From Spirometra erinaceieuropaei (taxonomy: Eukaryota; Platyhelminthes; Cestoda; Diphyllobothriidea; Diphyllobothriidae), in assembly GCA_902702965.1 (NCBI GenBank), contig CACRXP010000727.1, positions 55,260 through 119,259 on the forward strand: a stretch of 64,000 bases of DNA. Reading direction: 5' to 3'. Below the pieces are notes generated by a model that searched no databases, was not told the DNA's origin, and was given only the letters and a program-made list of their open reading frames with translations. Positions 36,971 to 48,000 of this stretch are shown here, one piece after another (the stretch's first letter is position 1; every line of letters begins with the position of its first letter). Both the position numbers and the translations under genes were made by a program.

Positions 36971-37804
36971 CCCTACCCGACGGAAGTTTGCTTGCGGGCT
37001 CTGTTAACGGAATATTTTTCCAGCGTTGCCGTTCTTAAACTTAGAAATCACGGAGGGCTACTTGATGTATTCTAATCCCGAGGTTTATTCGGTGGAAAGG
37101 GACGAATGCGTGGATGATGATCACTGCTAGCGAAGCACACTCAAGGGTGCACTTTGGAATTTACAATGCGCAGTTCGAGCTCCTTTGTTCTTACTCCGCA
37201 GTGCTTAGGCGTGTAAAACACCATTCTATAAATGTGGTGATTGGGAACAGAAATCTGTTGACTTATTCATGATGCCTTTTTCTGGCAAATAAGCTGACAG
37301 CCTCAAGTTTATGCAATGACCAACGTAGCTGAGACCAAGAGTTTCATCAATTAATCGTCAAAGCCTAATTCCACATCATATTCAGCGGTGATTCAGTGAT
37401 TGAGGAGAGGAGGTATATGGCCATCTCGTGTGTGACACCAACAAAGTTCTGATAATACCACTGTTTCTGTCAATGGCAACTATGTAAGTAGTGGCAGCGA
37501 CGGTCATACCTATGACTAGGTAATAAACCACAAAAAACCCTGATGTGATTTGACAGTGGGAATTGAAGCTGCCTCTGCCGATTTTTGGACTTCAGAAATT
37601 CACAAGGAACGAATTCGCAAACCCAGTTCTCATTGAAATAGATCTTGTATCTTCTTGCGCATTGACTTTTTAGGGTACAGAAGAGAAGCCGAACAATGCT
37701 GTGATTTGCAACCATTTGCAAACAGTCAGGAGCGTGGTATATGTTAATTGTTAGGCTACTCCTGCGTATGTTACAAGTCGTCGTGCGATTGCCGGCAAGT
37801 CTCT

Positions 37805-37814
37805 GGTTCGAGCC
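37805..37814 (+). repeat. Isolated tRNA-type B box
   Basis: GGTTCGAGCC follows cgattgccggcaagtctct, which looks like the 3' half of a tRNA-derived SINE. No matching A box was found at the expected distance. Confidence 0.25.
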
Positions 37815-39509
37815 CTATAGCATAAAGGGACGAACATGTCCCGTGACCCGTGAAAGCAATCCCAACTTATTTATCCATCACAGATCCACTCTCTCAGAAA
37901 TTCACCAATACTCCCATGTAATTAAATCAGTTCGGCTTAATCAGGAGCTGCCTGTTGTCGAATTCTTGGATCATCGAGGTCGCGAAGAGCAGGTAGGTGG
38001 TTAAAATTGATTCATATTCAGCTTCTAGAGATTGGCTTCTTATCAAAGGTATAATTTCGCCCAAGGCCCCTTTTCTCGAAACCAAAGAGGCACAGTGGTG
38101 TACAATTTGGTAGAACCATAAAGCTGCTCTGGGTGGGACAGTCCAGCGCTGTAACCGATCAGCAAGCTTACGACTGGAGAACCTAATTTACTCCCTAGAG
38201 AATACGTCTTGCAACTTTTAAAGTTGATCAATAGCGCTTCCAGAGAAGATTCATGATATATGTGGGACCGTTTTCACTAATCGGTCCTACGCATGTCCCG
38301 TGAAAACCCATGTTTTGAAGTAGAGCAATGTTTTATGTTAGATGTAAACACGACAAAACTTTAGCTTCAGTTACAAATTAAATGGAAGTTTAAATTTCTT
38401 AAAGGCGGACTTCACTAATCACCTAAAATTTTGTGATTAATTTATTGTTATCTTCCACTGAGGCGTTAAATGAATAGGAGTTTATAGGTACATCGAAAAC
38501 CTTAATGTTGTTACTGAAAGAACCTTAAATACACACCGCACGACACTCCCCAAATAAGGCGATTAAAAATGCTATCACCGCGCATGCCATTTTAGCGTGC
38601 GTTTATGGATTCATGCAGTAGGCTTTCCAAAGCAAGATAAAAATTTCAGAAATCACTAAGTCCAAGACATGGATTCGGATGTCCGGTCGAAGAAAATCAA
38701 ATATAAAGATTAATACTACTAGTTTGAAATTTTTTTATGACAGATTACCATACAGTACTCCCGACAAAGATACTGCCTAAAAACAGACATGTGATTCTCC
38801 GATGTTTCTGGCTCCGAATGACGAAACTGCAAGGGATTCGGGTTTTCAAAGGTTCCCCACTGTTTTCTATACAGATTTTGGTATGTGGATTCCAAAGAAT
38901 AATAAATATAACAGTTTCAGAAATTATTAGTCGTAGGACATGGAATTAGGCGTTTTGGACATAATTTCTTAGGATCAAATCTGAATGAGCAATACCTGTT
39001 ACTTTCAGAGTATATGATTGTGTTGACTCAATTTTTCATTGACATTTAAGATCTAACACTACATCTTATTTCCCCGATACCTCAGTCCCTTGCACATAAT
39101 AATCGCTGAGATTATTACCCTAACATGTATATATAAGCCAGAAACGGCCATTTCAGTCTCCCTTGTCTTTGTCGGCAATGCCACTCTGCTTGTATTACAC
39201 GCCGCTATGCGACTACTAGTTGGGCTCCAGAGAGAGAGCCCGTAAGGCACAACGCGACGAGTGAAATTCCAAACGCGATCTATCAGCGCCCAGCTGCCAT
39301 ATATACACACATATATGATATATATGTGAATTAGAATGCAGGCCTCCTAGGAAATATAGTTTGAAAGCAAACACGCTTCTTGGGATAAATACGGAACTTT
39401 ACTAGGCAATGTCAACGATGGTTTTCCAGGTCATCGCCAGACTTGAGTAAATGTGCGAAAACAATTAACACTTCAAACGTACTGAAAAGCCAATATTCAT
39501 TTGGTTTTT

Positions 39510-41240
39510 GCGCTAGTAAGCGGCCGCCGTGTGCGTCATTCCGTGCTGGTCGGCTCTCGTCCCTTCCACTTTTCCTTGAAATTTCTGCACATTGCATCTA
39601 ACTCAATGTGCCGATTGATGCCTGATTCATCAAGAAACTCTCGGCCTTTTTTGAAAGGGCAAACTCCGACGGTGCGGGTTTTGTCCCATGCGAAGGTGTC
39701 CCCGGTATCGAGGGTGTGCATGGCCATTTGAGACAGGTAGTCTCGCCTCTTAACTGCCCGTTGATGTTCGTGGATGCGCGTACAGCAAAATTTTACCGTT
39801 TGGTCACAATATACAGTATTACAGGCATCGCATGGGAGCATATGGGCGACTTCTTTCTTATCAGGATAACCAACGCCATACTGAGGGTGTGCAAACTCAG
39901 TGCGTAAAGTAGTCGTTGGCTTTTGTGCCACTTTTATTTAGTGTTTTCTCAAGTGTTTTATCAACAAGTCAAGACACATTCCCGACGTAAGGAATGATTC
40001 GCCAAGTGTTTTCTTTGAGCGCTTGATTGGAACTATCTATTTCTTTTGTTTTTATCCTTTGCTCTCTAGTGCAGCGACGTAAGAAATCTCTAGAGCAACC
40101 GTTCTGGGAAAATATTTCAGGCAGGTAATTTACTTTGGTGGTTTTTTCTTCAGATAAACGTGTTTTTCCTCGATGTAGCAGACTTTTGACAGTACCTCGC
40201 TTGTGAGAGATTGGATTGTTGATCTTATGATGTAGAAGTACCTCCGCATATGTTTCTTTGCGGTAAACGGACGTGTGTAACGCTCCGTTCGTCTCTCGCT
40301 CTATGAGAACACCAAGAAATTGGAGGTTACTGCCAACTTCGTTTTCCAACATGAATTTAGTTCCCGCAGTGATTAAGTTGATGGTATTGTGGAGCGTTTC
40401 CAGTTGATCCTTTTCAACGACATCAGATATGTCGTCAGCATATCGTACCGACAACTTGGGGCTAACTAATGTAAGAGCTGCCAATTCCAGTTGCTGCATT
40501 GCCACCTCGGCAAGAACGCCAGATATTGATGATCCCATTGGAGCTCCCGTTATTTGCTGGTAATATTGGTGGTCAAATGAAAAACTGGTTCCTAAACAAA
40601 GGTCTGTGGATTCGAGTAAGGTAAATGTGGAAACATCCGTGTCATAAGAATTCATTTGTGCATTACCTTGCGAACTCTATTGGTATGGATGTGAATAAAT
40701 AAGCGACACCAAAAGAGACCATTATCTCATACGAGGAAATTGTGATTCTTCTCAATATCTTTAGAAACTTTATAGAGTTCTACATAGAAGATTCACAATC
40801 TCTCGTGACAGTTTTTTCGTTCCTGTAAGGCGCTTCAGCACTTTATCAATAGATGATCTCTAACCCCTTTGTAGGGTTTGTGGAAAGAGTCTTACATGTT
40901 GAGTTATCTTCTAAAAGTGACAGCAGTTTCTCATCGTAGCCTGATTTGTTCAAAATTGATGGCAAGTCTCCTTTATCTGTGAAAGGAATGACAATGGTTT
41001 CGTCAGTTTTGAGATTTTTTACTGCTTACCTTTTTTCATGCGATAGCGTTGAAAAGTGATTCCGGCTTTTTAGGGCCCGTACAGTACTGTTTCTGATTGT
41101 AAATCGGTAATCACCCGTAAGGTTTACTGTTGATATGATGAACTCCAAGCTTGCAATGAAGTCCAAGTCGTTCGAATCAGAATAATTGTATTTCATTCCT
41201 TTGGAAAGTACAATCTCTTCGTATTTGCTAGAAAGCTCGG
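39510..41240 (-). mobile_element. Penelope-like element of a second family, decayed
   Basis: In minus-strand order: a finger block LKTDETIVIPFTDKGDLPSI at about 40.9-41.0 kb; an internal deletion; motif A as VSFGV (40705-40719), where the family has VSFDV, so the first catalytic Asp is lost; then QITGAPMGSSISGVLAEVAM and RYADD (YADD at 40431-40442), both within the open frame 39969-40655. After a TGA and a frameshift comes a GIY-YIG nuclease region (39536-39931: CNTVYCDQTVKFCCTRIHEH, INRHIELD). Its sequence differs clearly from the other Penelope copies here, so at least two families are present. Confidence 0.88.
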
Positions 41241-41596
41241 GGGCAGATACACGGTTTTTGCCGAAGACTTTTGATTTGTATAAGCTGGCCGTTAAATAGC
41301 CATTCGCTTTTCGTCTAACATATTTCTCTTCTGTCGTTCGAGGTCTGATATGTAGGCAGTCGCTCCGGTCAGGTATTCAACAAAGTAAAATGGAAGATTA
41401 TCACGACAAAATTTCATTTCGTGCACCCTAGAACTGTGAAGCATTCGAAGTTGACAATGGTCACCACTTACGAACGCACCAAGCATGCGCTGTCCGTAGC
41501 GATATGCAATTTGATATCCCAGGGTAGATATTACGACGGGATTTACACGCAAAAGTATTGGTAGGATCTTTTTACTTTGACATTTGTATAGAAATA

Positions 41597-41745
41597 ACGC
41601 ATGAGAGAACAAGAGATAAAAACAAAGGAAATGGATAGTTGCAATCAAGCGCTCAAGGTAAACACTTGGCCAATCATTCCTTACGCCGGGAATGTGTCTT
41701 GACTGGTTGAAAAAACACTTGAGGAAACACCAAATAGGAAATGTG
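41597..41745 (+). mobile_element. Inverted fragment of the second Penelope family
   Basis: The plus frame reads REQEIKTKEMDSCNQALKVN, then TWPIIPYAGNVS and TGA. It mirrors the minus-strand block REQRIKTKEIDSSNQALKEN at about 39969-40075, with the same TGA at the same place. It is a short copy in opposite orientation, 50 bases from the receptor stop codon. Confidence 0.8.
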
Positions 41746-41792
41746 TCGACTTTAATTACACCAGTGCCACCACTTTCGATATTGAATATGGA

Positions 41793-41798
41793 TTTATT
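41793..41798 (-). promoter_or_regulatory. AATAAA overlapping the receptor stop codon
   Basis: On the minus strand the hexamer includes the TAA stop (CAATAAATCC). Used as a poly(A) signal it would leave almost no 3' UTR, so it may be coincidental. Confidence 0.25.
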
Positions 41799-42074
41799 GA
41801 CTTGCCTTCGTAACCTTTGATCTTTGATGCGCCTTGTAGAGGAATTCCGTGAGACCGACGAGGAATGATGCACCCAGTCCGACTAGAACCATGACAAAAC
41901 AGCCTCCCACTTGTTCAACACCCAGCGATGTGGCATCGGCACTCTTTTTCGGTTGATCGTTACAAGGCTCGACGATACTGTAATTGCCCCACCAATATCT
42001 CCGCATTTCCTCAAGCGTTTGAGAACGCTGCAGTTGGAGTATCACCTCGGAGAAGGAGTCACGGTATTTTGAAC
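41794..42074 (-). CDS. Receptor last visible exon: end of S2 and M4
   Basis: 281 bases after TGTTTCAG. It completes Gly, then reads [24 protein letters not shown], and M4 as [20 protein letters not shown], followed by [17 protein letters not shown] and TAA. The cytoplasmic tail is very short for the family. A consensus GC donor (GAAG then GCAAGT, intron side starting 41805) just before the stop leaves open a spliced, longer tail. Confidence 0.9.
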
Positions 42075-45000
42075 CTGAAACATCATATATAACGTTAAGA
42101 CTTGCCCGAAAATGTGGGCAGGAAAGGGGACCTTTCTAGCTAAGGACTGTCTAAAGCTAAATGGATTAAAGTGGGGGGGGGGGGGAGCAGTACAAGTATA
42201 CCTGTTGAGTGGACATGCAACCTAACCCGACTACACCCCGAAACCATCCCGTGTCATGCACAGGGTCCGTGTTCAACCCACCTTAGTTTGTTGGTTGTCT
42301 TCCCTGTGACAATTATTTCTCGGTTTAAAGGCCTGGAGACAAAGTGATGCTGCTGATTAGTATTTGAAAATGCTTACTTGCCTTGTGGGAATCCAATGCC
42401 GTAACCCTTAGAGTCCAGGTTGTTGCCGACTTGCATGAGTTCACAGTTGCGTTGCGTGTAATATTCATTTACCGACGACTCTAGAATGTATGCGTAACCC
42501 CCGCGCTTGACTCGAGCGATCGCATCTTTCGTGCTGTTCATCATAACATTTTTGTTGGACGACATGAATTGCCACATGCGCTGGTAGACGCTGAGGTTGG
42601 ACTTCTGCGATAGAGTTGAAGAATTTACGATACAGAAGTATTTCACAAAAAATTTAGCGACTAAAACCATTTTAAATGAGAAAAACCGTGAATCCATAAA
42701 ACATGCACGATGGGGAAACGTGTGTCACCAGACGGTTTAGAACCGCCGACCTCTTTGTTTTGCGCTGGATGCTATGACAGATAAAGTACGGACTAGTAGT
42801 TGTGTGGGCAGAACAGTAGGCCTTGGTTATTCTAGAAGGAAATCTGGGGCTCAAAATCCAGGACCCTGGGGTCCGGACATAGGACACTGCCGGTTGTTGT
42901 CGATAGCTAGGCCGAAAATTATCAAAACTAATTCTCTGCGCGGATTATAATTCATCATGCTTCCCATTATGCTTCTAGTTGCATGTGCGCACAGTATTAC
43001 CTGCATCAGATTACTTGCATAGGTACTATCCTAGATGGATTGGCGCGGGTTTCTGTTTCTCCTGTTTGCCTGCATCCTTGGGTCTTTTTACTCCAGACCT
43101 CCATTTGAGTCCGGTGCGATCGTGTACGAAAGGACAACCGACGCTCAGTTAGGGTGTCTACCGATACTCCATCCACTGCATCAGTCGTATTGACAGAGTG
43201 TTGCCCTCCACCCCCCGCCTTTACGAACAGCCCGGTTGTATTTGGTCGCAGGGGTTTGGCTGAAAACTGTGACGCCTTTTAAACACCGTCATGGCCAGTT
43301 AGCGATCCTTTTCTGCACTTCCAGTTTAAGGCACTACGGCACTCCGCCCCGGGCGCTTCGACATTGCTGGGTTTAAACTGGGCACACTTCACCTACCACA
43401 TCGCGCACTTACTACCTCTTGGGTTCAGACTACAACAGTAAGGCGTCTCATACGTCAGTCAGACCCGAAGTGTTCACCTTCCTCGCATTTTTCACCCTAT
43501 TTAAATTAGGTTTCCACTTTATCAGGATCGTCAATTCCAGGCATTCCCTACAAGCGCCATTTACGCCTCCACTCATTTGCCCCACCCGTATAGCCCCTAT
43601 TACCACCGGTCCCGTAAGTCAGGTAGCTGGGAGTTTTCGGTACCGGGGGGGCTACCAACTACCACATAACCATAATCCGTTTAGGATAAATCTTTCCCCT
43701 TTACTAAAGATTTCCGTGTGAGGGTGCAATACAATGAGTCTAAATAGACAGTCTTGCAGCGCCTCGTTCTCGGGGCGGTTAAAGTGAAGAAGAAAGTCAT
43801 CCTGACAGGGCCTCTGTGCGTGCACTCCCCAGACGTAATGAGAACGTTATCACAGATACCGAAATCGAGCCAGTAGGTACAATTGTAAAATCAGTGGGCA
43901 GGGCTACCAACTACCATCCTGTCGCGGGAACTATAGTACCGTTTAAGGCAGGAAAAAGGGAATAACCACTTCTAGCTCATTTGCCGCCTTCGATCAATCA
44001 TATCACGGTCGCATATCGGGGAGGCCCCAGATTTGAACCAGATTCCAGTTGGCCATTGGGGTCATTGACGCACATAAACATCTTGCACATGGTGCATGCG
44101 GTGGGCAAGGAAACATGCACTCGCTCGTGTGTGCATTTAGCCGCGAGGCCAAACAAATGCAGGCTTCCACAAATTCTGCAATCACCAACCAAAACACCGA
44201 GGTTGTACTGGCTGGCACTCACATGACATATAGTCGTTCGCGCTCCCATCATGCTTCTGGAGAGGCCTGCGAAGTCCTAAGCCGGCAGTCACCAGTCTGT
44301 TTTGCAGAATAAACGCCGCCCACTGGTGTCTTTCGCCTGCTTCCAAACACGACCGGACCGCGGTAATGGCGATAGTTAGGGTGAATACATAGCCCGGGCC
44401 GGAACAAAAACAATGTCTTCCCAGTGACAAAATAGTCCAGAAACTGTCAATTCGGGTGATAATTCCCTCTCCCACCTCCCCGGCGCCATGTTACCGCTTT
44501 AAGACAAAAACATCTGTTTGTGTCCCACAATCAGGTCAGATAGGTGACTGCCAAGTCCCTGCTTCTATCATTAGATCTGTCTGGGATACCACAGTCGTAC
44601 GAAACGGTTGGAACGATAACTGTTACAACCTTTAACCTTATGAACTTTAGGAAAAAAATAGCAAATGTTATTTGCCCATCTCCTACCCGACATTCTGGTG
44701 CTTAACTGAGCATAAAGTCAAAATTGCATTTCAACGTTAGGGACAGCTGTTTATATATCATCCTAGCTATAGTACTTAATCCGAGGAGCATTACAAAATG
44801 CAAAAGTCCACTATGGGCTAAGTGCAAAGAAAGCCGTTAATATGCCCTTAAATAGGCTACTTTTGGAATATTAGAGAGTGAATCTTTGGTGTGCAAACAT
44901 GACGAAAAAGCATACATTTTGTTCATAACATGACCACCCTAGTTCACTGGACCAGCCCACGGGTGTCGACACGATGTTTCTTTCGGGGTGGAATCCATAA

Positions 45001-48000
45001 GACTCAGCTTACTTCAAAAAATGCAGCTGAGGATCCGCCTTCGCGTGTACCATACTTGATTTTCGTTTGCTTCGCCAAATCATTAACGTCCTCAATCGGT
45101 GCTTTCATGCGCTCCACTGTCAGAAAGGCGGCTAGGTTTGCCGTGTAGGAAGAAATTATAATGAGGGTGAAGAACCACCAGAAGCCTGCCACGATACGCG
45201 TAGATGTGGCCCGGGGCAAAATGTCAGATCCTGCGAAAACATATAATTTAGGACCAAGAATTACTGCTACTTGGCAGATGTAGGTAAAATGTTATCACAC
45301 CAATTAAAGTCTCCATTTTTTTTTCATTTGTCTTGTTTAAGTGCAAACCTTTTTGCATCAATGAGCCGAGTGTAAACCACAGGCTGTTGAGCATATTGAA
45401 AGTGTTCTCGAGTACTTCGGAGTCTGCGTTGCAGGGATGGGGGTTACGCCATTCATAGGGGCTGAACCGAGCCACAAAGAATAATGCCATACTCACGCCG
45501 ACGTATGCAATTAGCACATAGCCCCAAACCTGCAGTAAACGAAATATAAGTAATGCTATTAGTGATAAAAAATTGCAAATATTAAATGAATTGATATTTG
45601 TTCAGCTCTTTTCAGTCCGAAATATGGGAAGATAATAATGCTATGAGGTATTTGCGGTTCTTGATTGGGCCTGTGCATTATGACTCTTCTTAAAGAAAAT
45701 TGAAAAATTGGCAATTGGACAGCTAAAAGATTTAAAAAAAAACATAATAAACCAAAGGATCGAACTACCTACCACCCATTGATTACGAAAGCTAGAAATG
45801 GGAGTGCAAAGTGTGTATTAGGCAATGTTAGATCGAGAGTTGCCAAAGCGCGACTAGCCAGGTTACATAAAAAGTATCTGAGATCTTGATATTAGGTTAT
45901 AGGACTAACGGTAACCATAGGAATTTTGTAAAAACCTAGCGGTTTTCAGTCTGTCCACTTTCAGTTGACCTTTCAAATACCAACATTGCTTCACTCAAGG
46001 CCTTAGATTAGATGCATAACCCGGAATAAGTCAACAACACTTGTTAAGCGGACACTAACTATAATGAGGGAGAGCATTTCGCTTATTTTCTGCAGCTGCC
46101 TGCTATAGCTGGCAGACGTACAACCAATCAGTGAGTTCCTCGGCTTTTTGCATGTGGCTCCTCATATTACTACAACTGGTACCCCGGCCTTATAAATTTA
46201 CTTCGAAATGGGTAGCAAATATGGACCGTAAGGTTTAAGTTATTAACAATATTTCCACAGAAGTCTTACTACGTCATAACCCTTTAGGAAACTGACTACC
46301 TCCTCTTGATTCTTACATTGCTATTCAGTGTCTTGGAACCTAATGGCCTTGCAACACTTTGCTGAAGTGTATGCCAGTTTGTTCTTCCCCAATATGAGCG
46401 TATGAGCCTGATAGGAACACAACAGAAACGTGAATATTCATACGAAATCACTTTTCTTAAATTACCAATGAAAATGTCTCCAAAATGTCTGTGATCTTTG
46501 AGATGTTACATTTAAAGCGATAAGAATTCTGCGCTGAAAGGGCACTAAACAAAGATGATTCGTAGTTATAAGAGCAGGGGACGTTAGTACGATCTGAAGC
46601 CTTCCGTTAAGATTATCCGCCTATTTCCAAAGCGGTGAGCTAATAGATATATTCGGATGGGAACTTTCCTTACCATCGAAAAGTTCATTGGCAATGGTTC
46701 AGTTGTCCTGTGTGATTAAGTACCTACATACAGTAGATGGACTAAATCACGAAATGTGAACCAAAATTCAGAAATGTGTTTCCGTTTCGAAAAGGTTAAT
46801 TAAGTAGAATTGTAAAACTAATCCTTCTACAGTGTAATTCTGCAATAATTCAGTCACCTCGAGATACCGGCTTTTGAACGAACTTATTTCAGGCTGAATA
46901 CAAAAACCGTACTCTGTAAAGATGACTGCCTAAAGAGCATGTATTTTTCTCATTGAGCTTTGATGCACTTAAAAATTCAATTATATTTCGTGAGAAACAT
47001 ATATAATGATATTCATGATTCTGCTTATTTGATAGAAAATTACGTTTTCTTCCAATTCTATACTCAAATGAGGAGTATAATTCGGTTTTAATAGAATGAA
47101 GTGGCCGTTCATAAAACTTAATGTCTCTGCATTTACCAATGTGCCTTGTAAAGTTAGCAATATGGCTCAAATCCAATGCCTAATTTTATGAACCCTATAT
47201 GGTCTCCTTTCAATACCGTAGAGAAATGTATGGGTTTCCGTACGCGGAAAATATACGGTTTGTAGTCTGGAAACCCTTAATGCAAGAGTCACAGCAGGTC
47301 AAGGTTAAATTTATTCGGGAATTGAAAAAGTTTTGGAAACCGAATTATACCCTTCATTTGAGTATAGAATTGGAAGAAGACGTAATTTTCTATCGAATGA
47401 GNNNNNNNNNNNNNNNNNNNNNNNNNNNNNNNNNNNNNNNNNNNNNNNNNNNNNNNNNNNNNNNNNNNNNNNNNNNNNNNNNNNNNNNNNNNNNNNNNNN
47501 NNNNNNNNNNNNNNNNNNNNNNNNNNNNNNNNNNNNNNNNNNNNNNNNNNNNNNNNNNNNNNNNNNNNNNNNNNNNNNNAGGTTGTTGTCATGTGTAATT
47601 TTTTGTCGTGATAAAAGGCAAATGTTTGTTCTTCTTGGCCGTTCTTCTCCGTGCAATGTTGCTTTCATCGGCTGCGGTGTGTCCTCTTTCTCACCCACAA
47701 GCGTTCATGCGATAAAAAGAATGGTGCGAACAAAGAAAAGAGTTAACAAAATGCTCACTAGACTCTCACGCCTGTTTGCAGTTTGCGCCTCGGAGCCGAC
47801 ACCAGCTTTGGATGACCTCTCAAAATTCTGCCGGTTTGTGACGTGTTGTGGCTGGAACTGATATTGCTGATCAATGATGTTTGTGAGGGAGATTGTAGTG
47901 AAGTTTGCACCTTTGTCAACAGCAAAAGCCTTTGGGTCTAAAAACTGCGTATCCTGTGATATGGAGAGAGGGAGAATTTGCAGGGAAATCAACGAGATGT

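Larger units (their letters stand above)
33041..39509. other. Intergenic block, no assigned gene
   Basis: AT-rich with two GC-richer islands. A minus-strand frame at 33728-34123 (131 codons) is rich in Ser, Pro, Arg and Thr and shows no known motif. The second island is at 36534-36970. A weak tRNA B box lies at 37805-37814. Between 38640 and 38950 two related AT-rich words (tttcagaaat..aagacatggatt and tttcagaaat..aggacatggaat) lie about 265 bases apart. No exon could be supported. Confidence 0.45.
45530..47758 (-). other. Interval where receptor S1 and late-NTD exons are expected
   Basis: GTGAGC donor (47758) and TGCAG acceptor (45530-45531). I read both strands for S1 landmarks (EPYV-like, GYC.DLL, WNGM...L, APLTIT..RE) and found none. 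The interval holds the N run and an inverted repeat. Missing coding sequence is most simply hidden in, or misassembled around, the gap. Confidence 0.6.

Noticed and set aside
41292..41873. A 193-codon minus-strand frame
   Set aside because: It overlaps the last receptor exon in another frame and then runs through an inverted Penelope fragment. It has no motif of its own and is a shadow.
46668..46703. A possible 36-base receptor micro-exon ([10 protein letters not shown])
   Set aside because: It has AG and GTAAGG borders, but it does not resemble the sequence expected before M1, and the phase to the preceding exon does not work.
47199..47861. A 220-codon plus-strand frame
   Set aside because: About a quarter of it is N, and it crosses the antisense of receptor exon 6 and an inverted repeat. 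Its length is an artefact of the gap.
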